Positions 27,963 to 37,654 of a stretch of DNA of 39,277 nt are shown piece by piece. The stretch lies in assembly GCA_021295965.1 (NCBI GenBank), contig JAGWBI010000015.1:18664-57940 (forward strand). The letters run 5' to 3'. Numbering within the stretch: the stretch's first letter is position 1; every line of letters begins with the position of its first letter. The notes beneath the pieces are model-generated. The model did not search any database, was not told the origin of the DNA, and saw nothing but the letters and a program-made list of their open reading frames with translations. This DNA is from Dehalococcoidia bacterium (GTDB lineage: Bacteria > Chloroflexota > Dehalococcoidia > Lucifugimonadales > UBA3495). A program made the translations under genes and the position numbers.

Positions 27963-30088
27963 CGGGTGTCCCAAAGTCCGTACAGGGTGGGCGTAGTGTT
28001 GCCGAAGACGTCGCGGACTGCGCTTATACGCTCGCCAAGCGTCGTATAGATGACCGGAACGTTCTCGGCGGCAATCGCCTGCGCCCGGTGATAGTAGGCC
28101 ACGCGCTGGTCATGTTCCAGCTCCTGGCTCGCCTTGACATAAAGATCGTCTATCTCAGCTTCCCACTCGGTGGCGGGTTGGGGCTGGTTGGGGTGCCACA
28201 GGTGCAGGTTACCGCTGCTGTGCCAAAAGTTGATGCTGAAGTGAGGTTCGCTCCCGCCGCCGAAGCCGATAACCATGGACTCCCAGTCATAGGATGTAAC
28301 CAGCTGGGAGACCAGGTCGCCAAACGGGATTATCTCGAAGTTCGCCCTGATGCCGATGTCTTGCAGGCCACGGCGGATTATTTCGCTGACCTGCTGACGC
28401 TCGGTGTTGCCTTCGTTGGTCACCAGCAGGAACTCTATCTCGTTGCCCGCGCCGTCTTCCCGCGTGCCGTCCCCGTCGCCATCGGTCCAGCCGATGCCGT
28501 CCAGAATTAGGTTGGCTCGATCTATGTCGTACTCATACCGTCGGACGTCGGGGTTGTGAAAATCTCCGGCGGCGGGGCTTATGGAGGACCATTGCGGGAA
28601 TCCGATGCCATGCTGTACGTCGTTGATGATCCGGTCCTTGTCAACGCTGTGGGCAACGGCCTGCCGGAACTGCTTGTTGCGGAACCACTCCAGCCGCTCG
28701 GGCGCCAGGTAAAGCTCGCCGGTGTCCGGGTTGCTGCCGGGGTTCATGTTGAACGCCAGGAACGTCGTCCCGTAAGCGGGGCCCCGCCGGTGGATGGTGA
28801 AATTCTCCTGCGCCTGGAGCGGGTCGAGCTCGGTGAATTCTTCTCCCCGCACCCCATGGGTATCCGTCGCGCCGGCCCGGAACCGGGCAAGGTCGGCGGC
28901 TAGGTCCGGAACGGTGAGCCGAACGATTTCGTCCAGGTAAGGCAGGCTGTTGCCGGAGGAGTCCTTGAGCCAGTAATCCGGGTTGCGCCGGAAGACTATG
29001 CGCTCGTCGGGTAGGTAACGTTCGATGGTAAAGGGGCCGGTGCCGATCACCTCGGTCGGGTCGGTGTTGATGTCCCAGGTCTCGACGAAGGTGCCGTCAT
29101 CAACGCGCGGCTCCAGAATATGCTTCGGATAAATTGCGGTTCCCATGGAACGCAGGAACGGGGCGAATGGCGCCGGCAGGACACATTCCACCGTATGGTC
29201 ATCCAGCGCCGTTACCGTCATCGGCGCTGTCCGCCATTGGCCGCTTGCCTCATCCCGATACCGGAAGTTGAACGTCGGGCGGCTGCTGGCCGGAATATCG
29301 TCGTTGTAGATAATCCGGTTGAACGTGAAGTCCACGTCGCGGGCGGTGAAGGGCTGCCCGTCATGCCACCGCACGTCCTGCCGGAGCCGGAACGTCCAGG
29401 TCAGCCCGTCCTCCGAGCGCTCCCAGGACTCTGCCAGCGCCGGCTCCACTTGGTTGGTCAGCCAGGAAGTCTCGGTCAAACCTTCGAAGAGGTATCCCAG
29501 GACGCCTGATGACGAGCCATCGGTGGAAATGGCCAGGTTGAAGGTAAGCGGATCACCGATGGTCGCGAAAGTCAGGGTGCCGCCGGGTGTTCCGATGGCG
29601 TACTCAAAATCCTCGGCATTTTTTTGCAGTTGTTCAACGCTTATGGTCTGAGTGACGGGAGCCGGACGCCGCGGGGTGGTTGTTGGCTCCTCTCGCTCCC
29701 TGGGAAATATCACCTGCTGCGGCTCGGCAGCGTCTTCGGTATCGCCGGGCCTTCGCACCACCAGGTAGCAAACCTCGTCAGGCGAATTGGCGACGTAACC
29801 GTTACCGTTGTCGGCTGCGGTGTACGCCCGGATCGTGGTGTAGCCGTTGCTGTCCGAACTGCGGATGACGTACCATCGCTCACCGTCCGAGTCGGTAAAG
29901 AGATCCTGGTAAGCCACCCGGCCGTGGTCCGCATCCGCCAGCGGCCCGTCGTAGCCCTGCTCCGGCCAGGTGCCGGGACACGCCGGGTCGGCTGCCCTTG
30001 CGTCGTTGACCGGGAGCGACAACGCCCCGATCATTGCGCCAACTAGACATGCGATGACGATAATGCTGATGCGTATCGACCTCGCCAT
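27938..30088 (-). CDS. ABC transporter solute-binding protein (peptide/nickel family) with extra N-terminal domain
   Basis: An exported substrate-binding protein of the SBP_bac_5 (dipeptide/oligopeptide) family. A signal peptide is clear: MARSIRISIIVIACLVGAM followed by a hydrophobic run, with a likely cut after NDARA near residue 32. No lipobox cysteine follows. Residues about 35-150 form an additional cysteine-containing, Thr/Pro-rich region of unknown role. The binding domain starts near residue 165 (GTLTFATIGDPLTFN) and includes ESWERSEDGLTWTFRLRQDV and RWHDGQPFTARDV, the family signature. It ends near the C-terminus with VPVIYTT. No permease or ATPase genes lie next to it. AAGGGGG lies 5 bases before the ATG. 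Confidence 0.9.
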   Translation of the reverse strand: MARSIRISIIVIACLVGAMIGALSLPVNDARAADPACPGTWPEQGYDGPLADADHGRVAYQDLFTDSDGERWYVIRSSDSNGYTTIRAYTAADNGNGYVANSPDEVCYLVVRRPGDTEDAAEPQQVIFPREREEPTTTPRRPAPVTQTISVEQLQKNAEDFEYAIGTPGGTLTFATIGDPLTFNLAISTDGSSSGVLGYLFEGLTETSWLTNQVEPALAESWERSEDGLTWTFRLRQDVRWHDGQPFTARDVDFTFNRIIYNDDIPASSRPTFNFRYRDEASGQWRTAPMTVTALDDHTVECVLPAPFAPFLRSMGTAIYPKHILEPRVDDGTFVETWDINTDPTEVIGTGPFTIERYLPDERIVFRRNPDYWLKDSSGNSLPYLDEIVRLTVPDLAADLARFRAGATDTHGVRGEEFTELDPLQAQENFTIHRRGPAYGTTFLAFNMNPGSNPDTGELYLAPERLEWFRNKQFRQAVAHSVDKDRIINDVQHGIGFPQWSSISPAAGDFHNPDVRRYEYDIDRANLILDGIGWTDGDGDGTREDGAGNEIEFLLVTNEGNTERQQVSEIIRRGLQDIGIRANFEIIPFGDLVSQLVTSYDWESMVIGFGGGSEPHFSINFWHSSGNLHLWHPNQPQPATEWEAEIDDLYVKASQELEHDQRVAYYHRAQAIAAENVPVIYTTLGERISAVRDVFGNTTPTLYGLWDTRYLYRTDQ

Positions 30089-30146
30089 GTTAGCCCCCTT
30101 GTGAACAAAACCCTCAACGACGAGTATCCAAACGCCGGCAACCCAT

Positions 30147-30152
30147 TATAAT
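30147..30152 (+). promoter_or_regulatory. Possible -10 box of the gamma-glutamyltransferase gene
   Basis: TATAAT lies 34 bases before the ATG at 30187. Because TTATAA is its own complement, the same site could also serve the divergent solute-binding protein gene. No good -35 hexamer was found on either side. Confidence 0.35.
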
Positions 30153-30186
30153 CAGGTGGTCAATCCGCTACCCAGGAGTACGCGCC

Positions 30187-31818
30187 ATGTCCATCACCAA
30201 CCTCACCCGCAGCGCCGTGTACGGCCAGAACGGTATGATTTGTTCCAATTCGCCGCTGGCGGCGTCCGCCGGTCTGCGGGTTTTGCAGGAAGGAGGGACG
30301 GCATTCGACGCTGCCCTTGCCGTGGCCGCTGTGGAAGCCGTGACCATCGTGCCGTCAAACGGGTTGGGCGGCGACTCGTTCATCCTCACCTATGAGGCCG
30401 CTACCGGGAAAGTGACCAACATCAACAGCAGTGGCGCTGCCGCCTCCGGCGCCGAGGCCGAATATTACCGCAGCCAGGGTTTGGCCCTCATGCCCATCCA
30501 GGGCCCCCACTCCGTTTCGGTTCCCGGCGAAGCCGCCGCTTGGGAGGTCATGCACCGTGACTTCTGCACCATGCCCTTTGCCGACCTGCTGGCGCCGGCC
30601 ATCCGGTATGCCGAGCAGGGGTTCCCGGTGCCGCCGCGCATCGCCCGGGCCTTCGCCGGCAACGCGGAACTGCTGGCACGTTTCTCCGCCACCGCCGACA
30701 TCTACCTGGCCAACGGAGGCCGGCCGCCCCGGGTCGGTGAGGTGCTGGTCAACCGCGACCTGGCCAACACCATCCGCAGCGTGGCCGAGGGTGGCGCCGA
30801 CGCCTTCTACCGCAGCGACCTGACGACCAAACTGGTGGACGGCCTCAACAACGCCGGTGGCCTGTTCACCGAAGCCGACTTCGCCGGACACCAAGCCGAG
30901 GTGGTACAGCCCATCAGCACGTCCTATCGGGGCCACACCGTATATCAGACCCGTCCGCCCTCCCAGGGTTTCATCCTGCTGGAGATGCTGAATATCGTCA
31001 GCGGCCACGACCTGTCATCCATGACGCCCAACTCGGCGGACTCTATCCACCTGTTGGTGGAAGCCAAGAAGATCGCCTATTCCGACCGGAACCGAATGGC
31101 CGGCGACCCCAACTTTGTCGATTGGCCTCTCGGCGGCCTCCTGTCCATGGAGTACGCCGATATGCGTCGAGACCAGATCCATCCTTTCCAGGCCGGCAGC
31201 GAAGTCCGCCCGCTGATGCCGGTGGACGGTCGCGGTGACACCACCTACTTCTGCGTGGCGGACGGCGCCGGCAACGCGGTCAGCTGGATTCATAGCCTGT
31301 CCAACGGCTTTGGGTCCGGCGTCGTCGCGCCCGGCACCGGCGTGCTTTTCAACAACCGGGCCGGGCGTGGGTTCACCCTGGAGCCGGACCATCCCAACGT
31401 GATCGAACCGGGCAAGCGCACCATGCACACGCTGAATTGCTACCTGACCACCGTTGATGGCCAGGCGGCTATCATCGGCGGCACCCCCGGCGGCGACTTC
31501 CAGCCTCAGTGCGGCATCCAGATGCTCACCAAGTTGATTGACGGCGGCTTGCAGCCCCAGGACGCTGTGGAGTCTCCCCGGTGGTTCAGTTTCCCCGGTA
31601 CCGACCCGGCCACCCTGAGCCGGTCCGGCGAACTGCGGGTCGAAGTTGGTATGCCCGACGACACGGTGCGGGATCTGCAGCGCATGGGTCACAACGTCGT
31701 CCAAAACCCGCTGGGATCATACTACGGCTCGGTACAGCTCATCGTCAGGGACCGGCAACGCGGAGTGTTGGCCGGCGCTTCCGACCCACGCGGTGACGGA
31801 CAGGCGGCAGCCTACTGA
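30187..31818 (+). CDS. ggt: Gamma-glutamyltransferase family protein (cytoplasmic type)
   Basis: An N-terminal-nucleophile hydrolase of the gamma-glutamyltransferase family that is expected to self-cleave. The N-terminal part has NSPLAASAGLRVLQEGGTAFDAALA and the substrate-region motif GLGGDSF. The processing site and nucleophile is T352 in GRGDTTYFCVADGAGNAVSW. The small-subunit part holds NNRAGRGF, GKRTMHTLNCYL and GGTPGGDFQPQ, in place of the usual GSPGG. No signal peptide is present, whereas the E. coli enzyme is periplasmic, so it may belong to the cytoplasmic branch that includes cephalosporin acylase-like and other amide hydrolases. The length is 543 residues. AGGAG lies 9 bases before the ATG. 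The stop overlaps the next start (TGATG). Confidence 0.92.
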   Translation: MSITNLTRSAVYGQNGMICSNSPLAASAGLRVLQEGGTAFDAALAVAAVEAVTIVPSNGLGGDSFILTYEAATGKVTNINSSGAAASGAEAEYYRSQGLALMPIQGPHSVSVPGEAAAWEVMHRDFCTMPFADLLAPAIRYAEQGFPVPPRIARAFAGNAELLARFSATADIYLANGGRPPRVGEVLVNRDLANTIRSVAEGGADAFYRSDLTTKLVDGLNNAGGLFTEADFAGHQAEVVQPISTSYRGHTVYQTRPPSQGFILLEMLNIVSGHDLSSMTPNSADSIHLLVEAKKIAYSDRNRMAGDPNFVDWPLGGLLSMEYADMRRDQIHPFQAGSEVRPLMPVDGRGDTTYFCVADGAGNAVSWIHSLSNGFGSGVVAPGTGVLFNNRAGRGFTLEPDHPNVIEPGKRTMHTLNCYLTTVDGQAAIIGGTPGGDFQPQCGIQMLTKLIDGGLQPQDAVESPRWFSFPGTDPATLSRSGELRVEVGMPDDTVRDLQRMGHNVVQNPLGSYYGSVQLIVRDRQRGVLAGASDPRGDGQAAAY

Positions 31819-33023
31819 TGGGCCGCCGCCTGCCGCGCATCGGTCATGCCAACCGAAATAGCGTTTCCTTGCTGACATCCCTGGCGTGCATTTTGGTGTT
31901 GACCGCCGCGGCATGCCAGCCGACACCGCCCGCAATCCCCAACGAGCCACCGTTGACTGCGCCGCCGCCGGCCACCGCACCGCCGGCAGCAGCAGCAACT
32001 AGGTCCGGCTCGGCTGCCCCGTCCACCGTACCCATACTCCCGACTGCAACACCCACGGCGGTGCAGTCGGATGCGACGCTGCCCCCTGCTCCGACCGCCT
32101 TACCGTCAACTAAGAGGCCTACTCCGCCGCCAACACCTGCCAGTACGCAAAGATCGCTGCTTCCGGCCGCTACGCCGCCGCCGCCGCACGATGCTGCTGC
32201 CGGGCTGACGCAGATGATCGAGGCGATCATACGGCCCCGCAGCGTCAGCGTTGACCGCATGTGGGCGTTTTTCATCACCGACAGGACTTTGCCGGGCGGC
32301 CCGGTCGTTACGGAGGCTGCGGAAACCCAGATCAAATTGCTGGAGATGTGGCATCCTGGAAACGTGTGCTACTCGAGGTTGGAGGCGGAAATTGACGTTC
32401 TGGGCCAGAACAATCAGTTCCCGCCCGTGGCGTACCGCCAGTACCTGAACTACATCAACGCCGAATTATCTCCTTGCCTGGATGAGCAACTGCCCCTGGT
32501 GGATACGCGACAGTTCTTCTCCAACCCCACGCCCGTCCGTGTTGAACGGATTACCAGGTGGCTGTCCGCGAGCTGGGTTGACGACGAAGATGCGCTCACG
32601 GTTTCCTCCCACAATTGCGGCGATATTTTTGACGCCCATTTGCCCGACGCCGTGGCAGCCACCAATCCTGAGCAGCTTTCGGCTATATGGAGCAAGGCCC
32701 TGAATGAACGGTTCCAATGCCAGTTCCGGTCATTGAGGGAGGCGAATGAGCTTTCGGATCTGGGTGATGCGCACTTGTACACGTTGTCGGCCGAGGACCG
32801 AAGCACGCTCATCACGTTGCAGATAACTTTGATCGGGCACGTCCTTGCGATAGGGCAGGGAAAGCCCTATGACCAATGCTGGCCGGACTTCGAGGCTGGT
32901 TTGCCCGCGGTCGCCGCGACCGCCAACCCGGAGGAATTAACCGAAGCGCGAAACGCCTCCCTGGAGTCTCTGGTCCAGTGCGTCGAGAAACTGCCGGCGA
33001 GCAACCCATTCATTACGCATTGA
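31818..33023 (+). CDS. Lipoprotein of unknown function with Pro/Thr/Ala linker
   Basis: A probable lipoprotein of 401 residues. The N-terminus has a hydrophobic segment (SLLTSLACILVLTA) ending in AAAC, so C33 would be lipidated; the -3 Ala is less common than Leu. A low-complexity linker rich in Pro, Ala and Thr follows (about residues 35-130), then a globular domain of about 270 residues with six cysteines (in NVCYS, SPCLDE, HNCGD, FQCQF, YDQCW and LVQCVE), suggesting disulfides outside the cytoplasm. I do not recognise the domain. The ATG overlaps the gamma-glutamyltransferase stop by one base, so translation is coupled; any partner role is speculative. Confidence 0.75.
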   Translation: MGRRLPRIGHANRNSVSLLTSLACILVLTAAACQPTPPAIPNEPPLTAPPPATAPPAAAATRSGSAAPSTVPILPTATPTAVQSDATLPPAPTALPSTKRPTPPPTPASTQRSLLPAATPPPPHDAAAGLTQMIEAIIRPRSVSVDRMWAFFITDRTLPGGPVVTEAAETQIKLLEMWHPGNVCYSRLEAEIDVLGQNNQFPPVAYRQYLNYINAELSPCLDEQLPLVDTRQFFSNPTPVRVERITRWLSASWVDDEDALTVSSHNCGDIFDAHLPDAVAATNPEQLSAIWSKALNERFQCQFRSLREANELSDLGDAHLYTLSAEDRSTLITLQITLIGHVLAIGQGKPYDQCWPDFEAGLPAVAATANPEELTEARNASLESLVQCVEKLPASNPFITH

Positions 33024-33060
33024 CGCCGCTGGCGGAGGACCAGCCAGTGTGTTCAGTCGG

Positions 33061-33593
33061 TCAGCGGTCAGGAAAGTAGTAAACCGCCGGCAAACCCCGA
33101 TACCGCTCGTCAAAATCCATGCCATATCCGACTACGAAGTGGTTCGGGATCGTAAATCCGACGTAGTCGTAACGCACGTCCGCCTGACGACGTTCCGGTT
33201 TGTCCAACAACGTGCAGTAGCGCAGGGATGCCGGAGCGAGACTATTGATGTATTCGGCAACGGCGACGCAGGTGTGGCCGGTGTCGGCAATATCGTCCAC
33301 GGCCAGCACGTGTTGACCGGCGATGTGTTCAGCCGGCAGCGCGCCGGTTATGCTGACCCGGCCCGACGACGTGGTTCCGCTCCCGTAGCTGCTGGCCCTG
33401 ACAAATTCGATGCGATGCACTTCCGCGCGGAGGGCGCGCAGCAGGTCGGCCGTGAATACCGTGGCCCCTTTCAGCAAGCAGACCAGGACCAACCCGGTAG
33501 TAGCGTAATCCTGGTCTATTTGACGGGCCAGCCTGGCAACTCCCGAGCGTAGCTCCGCCTCGGAGATCAGCAGGGCAAGCCCATCGCGGAGCA

Positions 33594-33594
<1 letters not shown>
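33061..33594 (-). CDS. hpt: Hypoxanthine phosphoribosyltransferase-like enzyme
   Basis: Salvages hypoxanthine and/or guanine with PRPP. The PRPP-binding motif is VLAVDDIADTGHT (family: VLIVDDIIDTGLT); LVLVCLLKGATVFTADLLRA and FVRASSYGSGT precede it, and the purine-binding end is YDYVGFTIPNHFVVGYGMD with DERYRGLPAVYYF. The length of 177 residues is normal. The ATG at 33594 overlaps the gyrB stop by one base (TGATG), which I take as the start; a TTG one codon earlier is possible. Pairing with gyrB suggests coupled expression of DNA topology and nucleotide salvage, probably only a matter of operon convenience. Confidence 0.92.
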
Positions 33595-35615
<2,021 letters not shown>

Positions 35616-35624
35616 CTAACTCAA

Positions 35625-35639
35625 GAACAATAAATGTTC
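35625..35639. promoter_or_regulatory. Imperfect palindrome in the gyrB leader
   Basis: GAACAATAAATGTTC has 5-bp arms (GAACA / TGTTC) around five bases, in the leader between the gyrB promoter and start codon. GAAC and GTTC are LexA-like half sites, but the spacing (N7 between them) does not match the Bacillus box (N4), so SOS control is only a weak suggestion. Confidence 0.3.
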
Positions 35640-35684
35640 AGCAAACGTTTCCGGCATAAAAATATAACATTTCATGCCATCTTG

Positions 35685-35693
35685 ATTATAGCA
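35685..35693 (-). promoter_or_regulatory. Extended -10 promoter of gyrB-hpt
   Basis: Read on the minus strand the sequence TGCTATAAT is a full extended -10 element (TGn plus TATAAT) in a strongly AT-rich stretch that differs from the GC-rich surroundings. The predicted start site is near 35678, giving a leader of about 90 bases. No clear -35 box is present, as expected for extended -10 promoters. Confidence 0.6.
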
Positions 35694-35803
35694 TATTTTA
35701 TATCATCGTGCCATCCTGCCGGCGTCACTAATTCGGTGAATTTTCAAAAATGAAATACCAACCAAGGTCCATCTGCCGCAGTTATTGCCAGGAAACCAAT
35801 GCC

Positions 35804-36262
35804 TCAATCTGGATGAGCCACGGTCTGGTCTTCCTGATCGGAGCCGTGGTACCAGTGCCCGGACAGCAAACTGGCAATGGCCAGTCTCATGGGTTCAAAC
35901 AGGGGTTCCGGCGGCTCCCGCAGAGGGAACCAGCCGTACGCTTCCAAGGTGCCGTCGGCCTCATTGGGAACCGGCTCCTGGTCGCCTATATCGCCGAGGA
36001 ACTCCACATCGACGTAGTGACGGTCGTAGGCGATGATGTTGCTGAGGCACAATACCCGCAGTTCGCCCACCTCCACTCCGAGCTCCTCTCGGGCTTCCCG
36101 GCGCGCGCAATCCTCCAACGATTCGCTGTACTCCAGGTGGCCCCCGGCCGACGCCCAGGTTGCTTCGCCGTGGGAACCGCGGCGCTGTGCCAGAAAAACG
36201 CGCCCGTCGCGGATGAACACCACACCCACACCCACCAATGGTCGATTTTGCTGCTCGGTCAC
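35804..36262 (-). CDS. Nudix hydrolase
   Basis: A small pyrophosphohydrolase acting on nucleoside diphosphate-X compounds. The Nudix box spans about residues 41-63 (GHLEYSESLEDCARREAREE, followed by LGVEVGEL), with all catalytic Glu residues. It is preceded by VGVGVVFIRDGRVFLAQRRG and followed by the strand LRVLCLSNIIAYDRHYVDVEF. From the GTG at 36262 the length is 152 residues. I chose this start because an upstream in-frame start at 36391 would translate the inserted repeat element (giving the tell-tale LRQAQDE sequence) as part of the protein. The similarity suggests an ADP-ribose or dNTP-type substrate; the exact one is unknown. Confidence 0.9.
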   Translation of the reverse strand: MTEQQNRPLVGVGVVFIRDGRVFLAQRRGSHGEATWASAGGHLEYSESLEDCARREAREELGVEVGELRVLCLSNIIAYDRHYVDVEFLGDIGDQEPVPNEADGTLEAYGWFPLREPPEPLFEPMRLAIASLLSGHWYHGSDQEDQTVAHPD

Positions 36263-36293
36263 GCTCAGCAGTATAGCACCGCCGTGCGACTTC

Positions 36294-36432
36294 GGACGCC
36301 GTCGGGGCCTGTGCAAAGTAATCGGCCTCTTTGGTTTCCGCGGTTTCCGCTCATCCTGAGCCTGTCGAAGGATGCCACCGTTGCTCACCATGAGCGGCTA
36401 AAGGGACTTTGCACAAGCCCTGGGACGCCGTC
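36294..36432. mobile_element. MITE-like element with 15-bp inverted ends and 10-bp target duplication
   Basis: Inverted ends GGGCCTGTGCAAAGT (36305-36319) and ACTTTGCACAAGCCC (36406-36420) match at 14 of 15 positions. Immediately outside them the 10-bp direct repeat GGACGCCGTC occurs at 36294-36303 and again at 36423-36432, as expected for a target-site duplication. The 119-bp interior codes for nothing and holds the palindrome CATCCTGAGCCTGTCGAAGG (36352-36371; full arms to 36374), a repeat core found in many bacterial genomes, plus an outer CCGCTCAT...ATGAGCGG pair. It lies between the Nudix and phosphatase genes. The mobilising transposase is not in the window. Confidence 0.8.
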
Positions 36433-36439
36433 CCCTCGC

Positions 36440-36469
36440 TTGTAGCTGACCGGCGCCCGGTGCTAGACT
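36440..36469 (+). promoter_or_regulatory. Putative promoter of the inositol monophosphatase gene
   Basis: TTGTAG (36440-36445) and TAGACT (36464-36469, preceded by TGC) are separated by 18 bases. The site starts 8 bases after the repeat element. The same TGCTAGA pattern occurs before the threonine aldolase gene. Confidence 0.4.
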
Positions 36470-36509
36470 GCGCCGTTCCATAATCCCGAGCCGCCCAGGA
36501 GGCGTCCCC

Positions 36510-37343
36510 ATGCCCAATCAACCCTCCGTTGACGAGTTGCCCAGGTCCAACTCCGGTCACACTGCGTTGGCAGTCTGCGAGACTGCCGCCCGCCGGGCCG
36601 GCGAGCTGGTGATGGAGCGGTTTCGCAGCGACATTGAGGTGAGTCTGAAAGGTCGGGCCAACGTGGTCACGGATGCTGACCTGGCTTCGGAACGGTTGAT
36701 CCTGGAATACGTGGGTGCGGAGTATCCGCAGTTCGGAATACTGTCCGAAGAATCGGCGCCGGTCGCCGGATCTTCACCGTACACGTGGGTGGTGGACCCT
36801 ATCGACGGAACCCGGAACTTCGCCGAGGGCATCCCCCATTTCTGCGTGGTGGTCGCCGTCGCGGAGGGCAGCGATGTGGTGGCCGGCGTCACCTACGATC
36901 CGGTGCGTGACGAGATGTTTGCGGCCCAGCGTGGGCACGGCGCCACCCTCAACGGTGAACCCATCCGAGTATCGGATCGACAGCAAATTGACGAAGCCGT
37001 GCTGGGGTTCGACCTGGGCTACAACTTCGATCAGGCCAAGCTGCTGCTGGAGATGGCCGGTGATCTCTGGCCACAGGTGCAGGCCTACCGCCTGATGGGT
37101 TCCAGCGCCTTGAGTCTGGCCTACGCGGCCTGCGGGCGTATCGATCTATATTTTCACCACAGCCTGTCGGCGTGGGATATCGCCTCGGGTATCCTGCTGG
37201 CCCGAGAGGCCGGCGGGCAGGTCGTGGACCGAGCGACGCTGGAGAAGGCTACACTCTTCTCATCGGGCCTGATCGTCTCCAACCCCACGCTGGTGGCCCA
37301 ATTCCTGAAGATGACGGACGGCACGGCATGGCGCGGGATGTAG
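36510..37343 (+). CDS. Inositol monophosphatase family phosphatase
   Basis: A Mg-dependent, Li-sensitive-type sugar/inositol phosphatase. Metal-binding motifs are complete: GILSEES (E80, E81), VVDPIDGTRNF with D96 and D99, and the C-terminal SAWDIASG. The N-terminal helix with NVVTDADLASERLI contains the usual T-D metal contact, and FCVVVAVAEGSDVVAGVTYDP matches the family strand. The length of 277 residues is typical. Physiological substrates of this branch range from inositol phosphate to 3'-phosphoadenosine 5'-phosphate or fructose bisphosphate and cannot be chosen here. AGGAGG lies 7 bases before the ATG. It is transcribed alone, with the MITE-like element upstream. Confidence 0.93.
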   Translation: MPNQPSVDELPRSNSGHTALAVCETAARRAGELVMERFRSDIEVSLKGRANVVTDADLASERLILEYVGAEYPQFGILSEESAPVAGSSPYTWVVDPIDGTRNFAEGIPHFCVVVAVAEGSDVVAGVTYDPVRDEMFAAQRGHGATLNGEPIRVSDRQQIDEAVLGFDLGYNFDQAKLLLEMAGDLWPQVQAYRLMGSSALSLAYAACGRIDLYFHHSLSAWDIASGILLAREAGGQVVDRATLEKATLFSSGLIVSNPTLVAQFLKMTDGTAWRGM

Positions 37344-37654
37344 CCCGACCCGCCCGAACCCGTTTTTGTAACCGTTCTTCCCCGCATGTTCACTTGGGCC
37401 GTCGAAACGGCGGCGGCGCCGTCCTAACGATGTTGGGCCAATCGCAGCCTGGCAGGCCCGGCGCCCTGGCCCCGCGCTACCATATTGGACTTTTTTGGTT
37501 CACCCTTTGATCCTGCCTGGTTTGAGACGACACCGGCAAGTATTCCGCACCATGATCGCCCGTATCCCATCGTTCGGCGCCATATTTTACGTTCATTATT
37601 GCGGTTGCGGTTGCGGGTGGCGGGGTCGCGACGCCTTTCTTCCAGCAATATACC
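37344..37654 (+). other. Non-coding gap plus out-of-frame 5' end of the MFS gene
   Basis: The left part (37344-37551) has no gene I can support; it contains a TACCAT that could be a weak -10. From 37556 the frame of the downstream transporter is open and encodes a first membrane helix (FTFIIAVAVAGGGVATPFF), but it has no ATG, GTG or TTG before 37655. An ATG at 37552 starts MIARIPSFGA in a neighbouring frame and could be the real start if a single-base indel lies in the next 20 bases. Confidence 0.6.

Noticed and set aside
36263..36391. Longer N-terminus for the Nudix protein
   Set aside because: The added 43 residues come from the inserted repeat element (LRQAQDE is its usual translation); conserved sequence begins after the GTG at 36262.
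35750..36445. 231-codon plus-strand frame before the phosphatase gene
   Set aside because: Antisense to the Nudix gene and runs through the repeat element; no conserved features.
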